The notes below the pieces were generated by a model that had not been told where the DNA came from, did no database searches, and saw only the letters and a program-made list of their open reading frames with translations. Position numbers and translations under genes: made by a program. Shown one piece after another: positions 16,976 through 24,862 of a stretch of DNA of 37,856 nucleotides. Origin of the DNA: Janthinobacterium sp. GW456P (GTDB lineage: Bacteria > Pseudomonadota > Gammaproteobacteria > Burkholderiales > Burkholderiaceae_D); the NCBI RefSeq assembly GCF_002127655.1, contig NZ_NEHB01000045.1:1-37856 (forward strand). Direction: 5' to 3'. The stretch's first letter is position 1. The number at the start of each line of letters is the position of its first letter.

Positions 16976-17691
16976 AACAGCAATGGCAAAAATTCGCGCT
17001 GAAATTTGATGCGCTCAGCGTGCGGGAACGGATCATGATCTTTGGCGCCAGCGCCGCGCTGCTGATCTTCATGGCCTTTTATCTGTTCATTGATCCGCAG
17101 CTGGCCAAACGCAAGGCGCTGGCCGACACGATTGCCCAGCGGCAGCAGGCTGTCGCGGCCATCGATAACGAGGTGGCGCAAAGGATGGCCGCGCATGCGG
17201 GCGACCCGGACCAGCAGGACCGCATCCGGCTCGAACGCATCAGGCAGGAAGTCCAGCAGATGCGGCATGCCTTGCAATCGACGCAAAATGGCCTGGTGGC
17301 GCCCGAGCGCATCGTGCCGATGCTGCAGCAATTGCTGAAACAGCAGGCCCGCTTGCATCTGGTGTCGCTGGCTACCCTGCCATCGGGCGCCATGGGGCAG
17401 GGCGGTCATGCCGCCGCTATATCCGCGTCCGCGCCTGCCGCCACGCCTGCCGCGAAGTCGCCAGCGGAATCCGAACCGGCCAAGGCGCCGGCCCTGCTGT
17501 ACCGTCATGGCGTGGAAATCGTATTGCGCGGGAATTATCTGGATATGGTGAATTATATGGATGCCGTCGAGGCCATGCCTGCCCATGTGTTTTGGGGCAA
17601 GGTCAACATGCAAGTCGAGCAGTATCCGAATGCCACGCTGAGCCTGACCTTGTACACCCTCAGCCTGGACGAGAAATGGATCGCGCTGTGA
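16972..17691 (+). CDS. mshJ: MSHA biogenesis protein MshJ (PilO-like)
   Basis: A 239-residue bitopic protein that should pair with the PilN-like product in the periplasm. The start MKQQWQKFALKFDALSVRERIMIFGASA, with its membrane helix at about 22-42 (IFGASAALLIFMAFYLFI), is typical of GspM/MshJ proteins. A helical coiled-coil region (about 45-110, rich in Gln, Glu and Arg) leads to an Ala/Pro linker and a ferredoxin-like fold (VEIVLRGNYLDMVNYMDAVE). Overlaps on both sides (ATGA at 16972-16975; TGATG at 17689-17693) indicate coupled translation with its neighbours. Confidence 0.85.
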   Translation: MKQQWQKFALKFDALSVRERIMIFGASAALLIFMAFYLFIDPQLAKRKALADTIAQRQQAVAAIDNEVAQRMAAHAGDPDQQDRIRLERIRQEVQQMRHALQSTQNGLVAPERIVPMLQQLLKQQARLHLVSLATLPSGAMGQGGHAAAISASAPAATPAAKSPAESEPAKAPALLYRHGVEIVLRGNYLDMVNYMDAVEAMPAHVFWGKVNMQVEQYPNATLSLTLYTLSLDEKWIAL

Positions 17692-18056
17692 TGCGCGCCG
17701 GTCGCTATATGGTGCTGGCGGGCGCGTTGCTGGCGCTGGCGCCGGGGCTGTTTGCCCAGACGCTGGCCGATCCCACGCGGCCGCCCGATGCGGCATCCGT
17801 CCAGGGCGGTACGGCTTCTGCCGGCGCGGCGCGGCCGCAGCTGCAATCGGTGCTGATTTCCAATCAGCCTGGCGGGCGGCGCCTGGCCGTGATCGACGGC
17901 CGCAGCGTGCGTGCGGGCGACAAGCTGGGCGGCGCGGTCGTCGTCGGTATCGGCGAGGCGAGCGTGACTTTGCGGCGCGGCAAGACGCTGGAAACGCTGC
18001 GGCTGTATCCGAAGACGGTCGACGCAAATGATGCAATGCATGTGCGAAGGAAATAG
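17691..18056 (+). CDS. mshK: MSHA biogenesis protein MshK (PilP/GspC-like)
   Basis: A 121-residue exported protein with a signal-like N-terminus (MRAGRYMVLAGALLALAPGLFAQ), then LADPTRPPDA, the short DPTRPP motif typical of MshK, and a small beta-rich HR-type domain (LQSVLISNQPGGRRLAVIDG ... GDKLGGAVVVGI). Such domains connect the alignment complex to the secretin N-domain in the periplasm. The ATG shares one base with the mshJ stop; a GTG one codon earlier (17688) is possible. mshL follows after four bases. Confidence 0.8.
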   Translation: MRAGRYMVLAGALLALAPGLFAQTLADPTRPPDAASVQGGTASAGAARPQLQSVLISNQPGGRRLAVIDGRSVRAGDKLGGAVVVGIGEASVTLRRGKTLETLRLYPKTVDANDAMHVRRK

Positions 18057-18060
18057 GTTC

Positions 18061-19875
18061 ATGTCACCCAATAAACACAAGGCGGGAATGCGGAAGATAC
18101 TTGAAATAAGCAAGCGGGCTGGTGTCCTGGGACTTGCAGCGGGCTTGTGCGCCTGCAACGTCGCGCCTGTGAAACGCGACACCTATAACGCGATCAAGGA
18201 GCAGGTGGCTGGCGCGGCCGCCACCACCAGCCCGGCGGCGCAATCCGACGCGGTGGAAAACGCGCTGCTGCCGCCGGCGTCCGCGCTGGCCGCGCAGCTG
18301 CCCAAGGCGCGCGGCGTACTCGATGAACGCTTCAACGTCGCGTTCAACAACGTTCCGGCGCGCCAGTTCTTTCATTCGCTCGTCAACGGCACGCGCTACA
18401 ACATGCTCGTGCATCCGGATGTGCAGGGCAGTATTTCCGCCAATCTGAAAGATGTGACCCTGTTCGAGGCGCTCGACGCCGTGCGCGAGATGTATGGCTA
18501 TGATTACAAGGTCGAGGGCACGCGCATTACGATACGGCCGCTCACCATGCAAACCCGCATGTTCCAGGTCAATTACCTGACAGGCAACCGCAAGGGCATG
18601 TCGAACCTGCGCGTCAATTCGACGTCGGTGTCGAATGCGGGCACCAGCAACAGCGGTCAGAGCGGGAGCAACGGCGGCCAGCCGGCACAGCAGAACCAGC
18701 CGCAGCAGCCGGGCCAGTCGGGCCAGCAAGTGGTGCAGGACAGCGCCAACCTGAGTACCACGTCCGACAGTAATTTCTGGGCTGAGCTGAAGGAATCGCT
18801 GGGCGCCATCATCGGTGGCACGGCCGACGGCCGCAAGGTGGTGATCAGCCCGCAGTCCGGCGTCGTCGTCGTGCGCGGCATGCCCGATGAGCTGCGCGCC
18901 GTTGATCTGTACCTGAAGGCAACCCAGCTGTCGGTGGACCGCCAGGTGATCCTGGAAGCCAAGATCCTCGAAGTGGAACTGAACGATAATTTCCAGACCG
19001 GCATCAACTGGGCCTCGTTCGCCTCCATCAAGAGCGGCCACACGAACCGCATCTCGACGGGCTTCATCCAGCCAGGCGCTACCCTGGCGCCGCTGCCGTT
19101 CAACGGCGGCCAGCCGCCGAACATGACGAATGGCAGCGGCTTGACGGCCAGCAGCGGCTTTGGCCTCAGTTCGGCGGCGAATGCGGCCGGCTCGATGTTT
19201 GGCCTGGCTTTCCAGACGGCCAATTTCGCCGCCATGATTACTTTCCTGGAATCGCAGGGAGCCGTGCATGTATTGTCGAGTCCGCGCATCGCCACCATGA
19301 ACAACCAGAAGGCCGTGCTGAAGATAGGCACGGACGAATTCTTCGTCACGGGCGTGAGCACCACCGTGACCTCCACGGGCACCACGGGCGGCACCACTTC
19401 CAGTCCGAATGTCACCTTGCAGCCGTTCTTTTCCGGCGTCGTGCTCGACGTGACGCCGCAGATCGACGAGCAGGGCAACATCATCCTGCACGTGCACCCG
19501 TCCGTCAGCCAGGTGACGACCGTCAACAAGCAGATCGACCTGGGCAGCGCCGGCTCGTTGAAACTGCCGCTGGCCGCTTCCAGCACGTCCGAAATGGACA
19601 GCATGGTGCGCAGCCAGGATGGCCGCATCGTCGCGATCGGCGGCCTGATGCGCCAGGCGACGACGTCGGACCGCTCGCAAGTGCCGGGCGCGGGCGATAT
19701 TCCCGTGCTGGGCGCGCTGTTCCGCAACACGGGGCAGGTGATCCAGAAGCGCGAACTGGTGGTGCTGATCAAGCCGACCATCGTCGAGGGCGCCAACAGC
19801 TGGAACCAGGACTTGCTGGAATCGGGCAAACGCATCGAGGCGCTCGACCCGCGCCGGCCATCGGAGCGGCCTTAA
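18061..19875 (+). CDS. mshL: MSHA secretin MshL (set B)
   Basis: A 604-residue outer-membrane secretin for the MSHA pilus. The lipoprotein signal ends in LCAC, with the lipidated Cys at 32. A start at 18088 would give a more usual 23-residue signal, but 18061 has the stronger ribosome site (GAAGGAAATAGG). An STN-type N-domain lies near 85-150 (FHSLVNGTRYNMLVHPDVQG). A Ser/Gly/Gln-rich linker (about 190-235) and the secretin barrel with IPVLGALF and ELVVLIKP close the protein. It shares architecture with the set A secretin of this window but differs in most linker and barrel sequence. mshM begins on the base after its stop codon. Confidence 0.93.
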   Translation: MSPNKHKAGMRKILEISKRAGVLGLAAGLCACNVAPVKRDTYNAIKEQVAGAAATTSPAAQSDAVENALLPPASALAAQLPKARGVLDERFNVAFNNVPARQFFHSLVNGTRYNMLVHPDVQGSISANLKDVTLFEALDAVREMYGYDYKVEGTRITIRPLTMQTRMFQVNYLTGNRKGMSNLRVNSTSVSNAGTSNSGQSGSNGGQPAQQNQPQQPGQSGQQVVQDSANLSTTSDSNFWAELKESLGAIIGGTADGRKVVISPQSGVVVVRGMPDELRAVDLYLKATQLSVDRQVILEAKILEVELNDNFQTGINWASFASIKSGHTNRISTGFIQPGATLAPLPFNGGQPPNMTNGSGLTASSGFGLSSAANAAGSMFGLAFQTANFAAMITFLESQGAVHVLSSPRIATMNNQKAVLKIGTDEFFVTGVSTTVTSTGTTGGTTSSPNVTLQPFFSGVVLDVTPQIDEQGNIILHVHPSVSQVTTVNKQIDLGSAGSLKLPLAASSTSEMDSMVRSQDGRIVAIGGLMRQATTSDRSQVPGAGDIPVLGALFRNTGQVIQKRELVVLIKPTIVEGANSWNQDLLESGKRIEALDPRRPSERP

Positions 19876-20778
19876 ATGTACCAGGCCCATTTCGGCTTGC
19901 GCGAGGCGCCGTTCGGCCTCACGCCCGATACCAGTTTTTTCTTCAACGGCCCGCAGTCGCAAAAGGCGCTCAACACCTTGCTGGTGGCGGCGCGCAATGG
20001 CGAGGGCTTCATCAAGATCACTGGCGAAGTGGGTACCGGTAAGACTTTTCTGTGCCGCAAGTTCATGCAATCGTTGGGGCCGGATTTCGTCACGGCCTAT
20101 ATCCCGAATCCTAACTTGTCGCCCCGATCGCTGATCCTGGCGCTGGCCGACGACCTCGATGTATTGCTGGAGAAAGAGGCGGATCAACACCAGCTACTCA
20201 AATCCCTCAACTTGCGCCTGCTCAACCTGGCGGCGCAAGGCAAGCGCGTGCTGCTGTGCCTGGATGAAGCGCAGGCAATTCCCGTCGACAGCCTTGAAGC
20301 GCTGCGCCTGCTGACGAACCTGGAAACGGAAAAACGCAAGCTGCTGCAAATCGTGCTGTTCGGCCAGCCCGAACTTGACGTCAAGCTGGCCCTGCCGGAA
20401 ATCCGCCAGCTGGCGCAGCGCATCACCTTTCACTACCACCTGGGGCCTTTGTCGCGCGACGACGTGGATTTCTATGTCGCGCACCGTTTGCGCGTGGCCG
20501 GTTTCGATGGCGCGCGCCTGTTCAGCCGTGGCGGCGTGCGCAAGCTGTACCAGGCTTCCGGCGGCATCCCGCGCCTGATCAACATCATGGCGCACAAGGC
20601 GCTGATGGTGGCGTATGGCGAAGGGCGGCAGCAGGTCAGCGGGCGCCACGTGGCGCTGGCCGCCAGCGATACCCTGGCCAGCAAGCCGCGCTTGTGGCGG
20701 AAGCCCTGGCCATGGCTGGCCGGCGCCGGCGTGCTGGCCGCCGCCTGCGGCGTGAGCTGGACTTTATTGAACCGATGA
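19876..20778 (+). CDS. mshM: MSHA AAA ATPase MshM (ExeA-like, set B)
   Basis: A 300-residue AAA ATPase. It starts MYQAHFGLREAPFGLTPD, the classic ExeA/MshM opening. Walker A GEVGTGKT is at 50-57, Walker B LCLDEAQ at 127-133 and sensor-type residues at NLETEKRKLLQIVLFGQPEL. A single C-terminal hydrophobic segment (about 279-297) ends the protein, with no periplasmic domain beyond it, unlike the set A paralogue. MshM proteins are thought to help secretin or fibre assembly, but the exact step is not established. The stop lies inside ATGA at 20775-20778, where a seven-codon open frame begins before mshN. Confidence 0.92.
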   Translation: MYQAHFGLREAPFGLTPDTSFFFNGPQSQKALNTLLVAARNGEGFIKITGEVGTGKTFLCRKFMQSLGPDFVTAYIPNPNLSPRSLILALADDLDVLLEKEADQHQLLKSLNLRLLNLAAQGKRVLLCLDEAQAIPVDSLEALRLLTNLETEKRKLLQIVLFGQPELDVKLALPEIRQLAQRITFHYHLGPLSRDDVDFYVAHRLRVAGFDGARLFSRGGVRKLYQASGGIPRLINIMAHKALMVAYGEGRQQVSGRHVALAASDTLASKPRLWRKPWPWLAGAGVLAAACGVSWTLLNR

Positions 20779-20783
20779 CGAAG

Positions 20784-20807
20784 ATGAGCCTGTAGATGAG
20801 CCTGATT
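20784..20807 (+). repeat. Twelve-base tandem duplication at the mshN start
   Basis: The bases at 20784-20793 (ATGAGCCTGT) are repeated with one change at 20796-20805 (ATGAGCCTGA), so two copies of the MshN start (Met-Ser-Leu) lie in tandem and in the same frame. The first copy ends in TAG at 20793-20795, directly before the second ATG. The frame from the ATG at 20775 therefore reads M-T-K-M-S-L-stop and mshN restarts on the next base. This looks like a small slip duplication and may tune re-initiation after mshM. Confidence 0.7.
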
Positions 20808-21893
20808 AACAAGATGTTGCAAGACCTCGATGCGCGGGGCACTCCCGATGGACGCGGCGACGCGGCCGGCATCCGCTCCGTGCCCGAACGCGAGCGGGGC
20901 CTGCCGCGCGCGCTGGTCTTCGGCGGCGTGGCCGGCCTGACGGCGGTGGCCATCGCCCTGGGCTGGGTCTACCTGAAGCGGCCGGCCGTGCCGCCCGTGC
21001 TGGTGAATGTGGCCAGCAACCCGGTTCCGGTGCCTGTTCCTGCGCCCGTTCCCGTTCCTGTGCCTGTTGTTCCCATTACACCCGTGCCAGTGCCGGTAGT
21101 GGCTGCCCCGGCGGCGCCCGTCGTGGTGGCGGAACCCAAGCCCGCGTTAGAGGCCGTGAAGACGGTCGCGCCAGCCAGGCTGCGCGATGCTGAAATACGC
21201 CGCATCACTGGAAAGCCGGCCAAGCCTGCCGAGGAGCATGTGGCCAAGGTGGCAGTAAGGACGGCAGCGCCCGCCGCCAGCGACCGCATCATCGACGGCA
21301 AGCAAGTCACGCCGCAGCAGCGCGTGGAAAATGCATACCGGCGCGCGCTGGCCCAGCTGCAGGATGGCCGCGTCTCCGAAGCGTTGCTCGGTTTGCAGCA
21401 GACCCTGCAGCTGGACCCGCGCCATCAGGGCGCGCGCGAAACCCTGGTGCGCCTGCTGCTCGAAGCGCAGCGCCCCGACGAGGCGGCCCGCCAGTTGCAG
21501 CTGAGTCTGACACTGGACCCGAAACAGCCGGCGCAAGCGATGATGCTGGCCCGTCTGCAGCTGGACAAGACCAACGGCGGTGCCGTGGCCCTCGACACCC
21601 TGATGCGCAGCTTGCCGTACGCCGCCGACAGCGGCGAATACCACGCCTTCCTGGCCGGCGTGCTGCAGCGCGAGCAGCGCTACCGCGAAGCGTCCGAGCA
21701 CTACCAGCTGGCCCTGCAGGCGGCGCCCGACAACAGCGTCTGGTGGATGGGGCTCGGCATCGCCTTGCAAGCGGACAACCACCCGGCCCAGGCGCGCCAG
21801 GCGTTCGAGCGCGCCAAGGGCTTGCAAACCCTGACGCCGCAGTTGCAGGCGTTTGTCGAGCGCAAGCTGGTGCAGTTGGCGGCGGCCAAGTAA
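20796..21893 (+). CDS. mshN: MSHA biogenesis TPR protein MshN
   Basis: A 365-residue protein. It opens MSLINKMLQDLDARG, the family hallmark. A membrane helix at about 44-60 (ALVFGGVAGLTAVAIALGW) separates a short cytoplasmic head from a long periplasmic part. A Pro-Val-rich spacer (about 75-105) encoded by imperfect six-base repeats precedes tetratricopeptide repeats covering about 165-360 (VENAYRRALAQLQDGRVSEA, PRHQGARETLVRLLLE, SEHYQLALQAAPDNS). TPR proteins of this type are believed to assist secretin assembly or stability. The start codon follows TAG of a duplicated start site. It is the last pilus gene in the window. Confidence 0.92.
   Translation: MSLINKMLQDLDARGTPDGRGDAAGIRSVPERERGLPRALVFGGVAGLTAVAIALGWVYLKRPAVPPVLVNVASNPVPVPVPAPVPVPVPVVPITPVPVPVVAAPAAPVVVAEPKPALEAVKTVAPARLRDAEIRRITGKPAKPAEEHVAKVAVRTAAPAASDRIIDGKQVTPQQRVENAYRRALAQLQDGRVSEALLGLQQTLQLDPRHQGARETLVRLLLEAQRPDEAARQLQLSLTLDPKQPAQAMMLARLQLDKTNGGAVALDTLMRSLPYAADSGEYHAFLAGVLQREQRYREASEHYQLALQAAPDNSVWWMGLGIALQADNHPAQARQAFERAKGLQTLTPQLQAFVERKLVQLAAAK
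21021..21101 (+). repeat. Imperfect hexamer repeats coding a Pro-Val spacer in mshN
   Basis: Repeated CCNGTN units in this stretch encode alternating Pro and Val (with Ala, Ile and Thr interruptions) between the membrane helix and the TPRs. Third-position variation between units argues against recent slippage, but the unit length (six, in frame) would allow the spacer to change length without frameshift. Confidence 0.6.
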
Positions 21894-22013
21894 GTGCGGC
21901 CGATTGCGGCGCCGCCGTTGGCAAGCGGGGCGAGCACGATACGTCCGCTTTTCCTGTCGGCAGCGTTGCTGGCGCTATCCACCGCCGCCGCGGCAATTGC
22001 CGGAAACGGATGA
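21894..22013 (+). CDS. Possible 39-codon small exported or remnant ORF after mshN
   Basis: A GTG directly after the mshN stop opens a 39-codon frame that ends at TGA 22011-22013. It contains a hydrophobic run (PLFLSAALLALSTAAAAIAG) preceded by Arg, like a Sec signal or a single membrane helix. There is no good ribosome site and the composition could be chance in GC-rich DNA. It may be a real small membrane protein, the start of a lost gene, or nothing. The rest of the gap up to 22031 shows nothing recognisable. Confidence 0.18.
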   Translation: MRPIAAPPLASGASTIRPLFLSAALLALSTAAAAIAGNG

Positions 22014-22031
22014 ATCCGTGGACAAGACAAG

Positions 22032-22440
22032 ATGTGCGCTGCCTGGAAATTCCCCGATGCCCCGAATACCGCCTGCTTCACGACCACGGAGGTCTTGAAC
22101 GGCGCTCCCATCGCGCTGGTGTCTCATGACGACGAAGGGGATTGGCAATTTCACGCTGCCTCAAATGCAACGATGTTAAGTTCAGTCAAGATTGCCTGTC
22201 TGGCAGACATGCTACGAAGAGATGACTTGTTGGCGGAGTTGCATGACTTGCCCCGCGGATGGGGCGCGCGGCGACGGCCAGTGCGAACGGATGTGGGGGC
22301 GGGTGACCGGCGTCGATGAAGACGAGGGGTGCTACAGCGGCACCATCGCGAACCATCCGCGGCATGCGGCGGCCAGCTATGGCGACTTGCTCGCGTTCCA
22401 CCCCCTGCATGTGGCCGATATCGCTGGTGAACAAGATTGA
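22032..22440 (+). pseudogene. Frameshifted hypothetical gene with DUF2314-like C-terminal part
   Basis: Frame 1 runs from ATG 22032 and encodes a conserved-looking small protein (WKFPDAPNTACFTT, PIALVSHDDEGDWQFH, ELHDLPRGWGAR) but turns to Arg-rich nonsense near 22265 and stops at 22319. From about that point the +1 frame continues with sensible sequence (CERMWGRVTGVDEDE, GTIANHPRH, YGDLLAFHPLHVADI), which resembles the end of DUF2314-type proteins, to TGA 22438-22440. Joined, the two would give a protein of about 135 residues. The simplest reading is a one-base frameshift near 22,260. Two overlapping separate genes, or a sequencing error, are alternatives. Function unknown. Confidence 0.5.
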
Positions 22441-22451
22441 AAGGACGCGCC

Positions 22452-22868
22452 GTGCGCAATGAACGCGAGGGGGCTAAAGAAGCGCGCCGGGAAATCCGGC
22501 GCTACCAGGAACATATCAATTCGCCGCGCCTTTGTCCGGACCAGTGTTACCGCATGGCCAGCCCGACGTATGCGCTGGTGTGCCATGTCAACCAGGTGAC
22601 GGGCCTTTTCCTGAGCAAGAACTATTACGTGATCCCTATTTTCCTCCAGCGCGCCCATGCAACGCTGCTGGAGTTGAAGGCAGAACGTGTCAGCGAGCCG
22701 TATCGCAAGCTGGTCGAGCAGTATCTGAGCCATATCGCGCATTTCATCGTCGATTTTCAATGCCTGGCGGAAGACGAACGGCAAGCCGCGCAATATATCC
22801 CGCCAGCGCTGCTGGCCCTCATGCCAGAGATCTTGCCGGAAGACTTGCCCATGGACGGCGAGTTTTGA
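22452..22868 (+). CDS. Hypothetical protein, 138 residues, cytoplasmic
   Basis: No family was recognised. The GTG at 22452 has AAAGGA six bases upstream and was preferred to a TTG at 22437. The protein begins with a charged helix (REGAKEARREIRRYQEHI), then has three Cys (one in SPRLCPDQCYR, a CxxxxC-like pair, and VCHVNQ), a central beta-like part (TGLFLSKNYYVIPIF) and an acidic helical C-terminus (PEILPEDLPMDGEF). No signal peptide or membrane helix is present. It lies 11 bases after the frameshifted gene and may once have shared a message with it. Confidence 0.6.
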   Translation: MRNEREGAKEARREIRRYQEHINSPRLCPDQCYRMASPTYALVCHVNQVTGLFLSKNYYVIPIFLQRAHATLLELKAERVSEPYRKLVEQYLSHIAHFIVDFQCLAEDERQAAQYIPPALLALMPEILPEDLPMDGEF

Positions 22869-22971
22869 TATTGTGGTGCGGATGTATTTTTGGCACTATT
22901 GGAATGGCGTCATGTCCATTTCAGATTGTTGATATCATCGCGCCATCACTGACTACGTCAAGGAACCCCGT

Positions 22972-23874
22972 TTGAAATCCCTCAGCCTGCTGCTCGCACT
23001 CTGCTGCCTGCTCAACAATGCCCATGCCGCGCCCTCCAGCGCCCCCGCCAGTTACGTTTTAGAGCATACGGAAGTGCGCGACATCCATGCGCAAACCTTG
23101 AACCGCGACTACCAGGTGTATGTGGCCTTGCCCGATTCCTATCGGCAGGGGAATAAACGCTACCCGGTGCTGTTTGTCGTCGACGCCAATTATGCGTTTC
23201 CCGTCGTGCGCAATATCGCCCAGCGCCTGAACAAGCATGCCGGGATGGAAGAAGTGGTGGTGGTCGGCCTGTCGTACGCCAACGGCGATGGCGGGGTGTA
23301 CAGCCGCCGCCGCGACTACACGCCCACCACGCCGCGCAAGCACGATTACCGCTCGGACATGCCGGGGCGGCAGCCGGCGTTCGGCGAAGCGAAGGCGTAC
23401 GGCCAGTTCGTCTCGGGCGAGGTGTTTCCCTTTATCGCCAGTAACTATCGCGTGAACATGCAGCGCAAGGTGTTTATCGGCCATTCCTACGGCAGTCTGC
23501 TGGGCCTGCAATTTTTGCTGACGGAACCGCGCACCTTCGAACATTACATCCTTGGCAGTCCGTCGCTGTGGTACGACGCCGGCGTGATGTTCGATCGCGA
23601 GCAGGCGTATGCCGCCAGCCACAAGGACTTGCCCGCATCCGTGTTCTTCGGCATCGGCGGCCTGGAAAAGCTGGCGGCAGGCAAGAAGCGTTCGCGCTCC
23701 GAGGAAGACGCCGACATGGTGGCGGATTTGCGCGAGTTCGACGGCAAGCTGAAATCGCGCAAGTTTCCGAATTTGAAGACGCGTTTGCGCGTGTTCGAGG
23801 ACGAAGACCATGCGAGCGTGTTTCCTTTTGTGCTCACGCATGGATTGCGGGCCTATCTGACGTCCGCAAAATGA
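22972..23874 (+). CDS. Secreted alpha/beta-hydrolase, esterase D / BesA-like
   Basis: A 300-residue exported hydrolase. The start is TTG at 22972 with AAGGA seven bases upstream. Residues 1-19 are a signal peptide (LLLALCCLLNNAHA). The fold is that of the putative esterase family containing FrsA/IroE/BesA-like enzymes: RDYQVYVALPDSY, YPVLFVVDANY, and the nucleophile elbow GHSYGS with Ser172. A likely catalytic His is His280 in EDEDHASV, and the acid is probably one of the Asp/Glu before it. Family members cleave siderophore esters or other carboxylic esters; the substrate here is unknown. It stands alone, with a short DUF2625 gene downstream, and no iron-uptake genes are near. Confidence 0.82.
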   Translation: MKSLSLLLALCCLLNNAHAAPSSAPASYVLEHTEVRDIHAQTLNRDYQVYVALPDSYRQGNKRYPVLFVVDANYAFPVVRNIAQRLNKHAGMEEVVVVGLSYANGDGGVYSRRRDYTPTTPRKHDYRSDMPGRQPAFGEAKAYGQFVSGEVFPFIASNYRVNMQRKVFIGHSYGSLLGLQFLLTEPRTFEHYILGSPSLWYDAGVMFDREQAYAASHKDLPASVFFGIGGLEKLAAGKKRSRSEEDADMVADLREFDGKLKSRKFPNLKTRLRVFEDEDHASVFPFVLTHGLRAYLTSAK

Positions 23875-23962
23875 ACGGTGCCGGGTGCCGTCCGCCAGAC
23901 AGTGCCTGCGTCGCCGTGCACATTCCGACCGCCGGAAGCGGTCATCGATAAGGTCAGCTGAC

Positions 23963-24634
23963 ATGCGTACATTGAATGAATTAATCGATAGCGTAGACCC
24001 GGCGTTTCCGCTGATCAGGCAATGGGCTGACGAGGCCGACTTGCCGGTGGAATTGCTGCCGCCCTCGGCCAGCAGGGCGGATGTGCTGCTGAGCCTGCAG
24101 GTCACCACGCGTTCTCCCTTGGGCGCGATAGCCTATGAAACGGGCGGCATCCTGGTGGATGACGGCTGGCTGCGCATATTGGGATCGGGCCACGCCAGGC
24201 TGGACCGGGATATTGCTGCCTGGAACAAAGGAAAGGCCGACGGTTTTCTGCTGGTCGCCGACGACGTGCTGGGCGGATTTTTTGCCATCAACGGCGGCGC
24301 ACTCGGGGAGGACCAGGGTAATTTGTATTACCTGGCTCCCGAGACGCTGGAGTGGGAAGCGCTGGAGATCGGCTTCACGACGTTTGTCCAATGGGCATTC
24401 ACGAGCCAGTTGCGGCAGTTTTACGGCCGCCAGCCTGGCAATGCGGATGGCTTTGACTAATTGCCCGAATTGCCCTTGCGCGGTGAGCTATGCCTGAATT
24501 TTTATCCATTTCTGTGGACGCAAGAGGGTTCCCTCAAGACCAGTTCGCGGCGCGTCATAGCCGTGGAAGAGCAGTGGGCGCTCAACCTCGACCTGAAACA
24601 ACAGTTGCCCGATGCGCCTGCGAACGCGGGCTGA
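23963..24634 (+). pseudogene. DUF2625 gene interrupted by an in-frame TAA
   Basis: The open part (23963-24460, 165 residues) matches the DUF2625 pattern: LQVTTRSPLGAIAYETGG, DDGWLRILGSGHARL, DGFLLVADDVLGGFFAINGG and LYYLAPETLEWE. After TAA at 24458-24460 the same frame stays open for 57 codons to TGA 24632-24634 and encodes LNFYPFLWTQEG, then SSRRVIAVEEQWALNLDL, which looks like the normal end of the family (a YPxLWT motif and a Ser-Arg-Arg segment). The full frame of about 222 codons fits the usual family length. So this is one gene with a nonsense codon, either a pseudogene, a read-through case, or a sequencing error. The function of DUF2625 is unknown. Confidence 0.75.
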
Positions 24635-24862
24635 GCCATGGCCTGCGGGCGCCGCTGAACGCATCGCAAAGCGCATCCCGGACCGGCGAAATGGCATTTC
24701 AACCCACTAATCAAGCGGCTTGTCGCAATGGCATGCGCCAGAAAAGGGCAAGGGGATAGCATACAGTGGGCTGTTTCGTGATGAGCGCCCGCAAGCGAGT
24801 GTCCGATGCTGCCGCAGCAATCAACGGACGCTTCCCGATGACCTTGACCAGGATAAATACGC
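24635..24862. other. Non-coding gap
   Basis: No gene, strong hairpin or convincing promoter was found between the DUF2625 remnant and the NTF2-like gene. The ORFs here are short and lack ribosome sites. Confidence 0.4.

Noticed and set aside
18064..20190. 708-codon open frame antisense to mshL and mshM
   Set aside because: It spans two well-identified genes, has shadow-type composition and no recognisable motif.
21021..21101. Short repeats considered as a CRISPR or phase-variable tract
   Set aside because: Units are six-base, in frame, imperfect and encode Pro-Val; no spacers, and length change would not break the frame.
1..21893. Interpretation as a type II secretion system
   Set aside because: MshA, MshC-D-O-P, MshQ, MshI/J/K and the MshN-type heads match MSHA loci, and no GspC-GspM set is present; only set A remains open to another interpretation.
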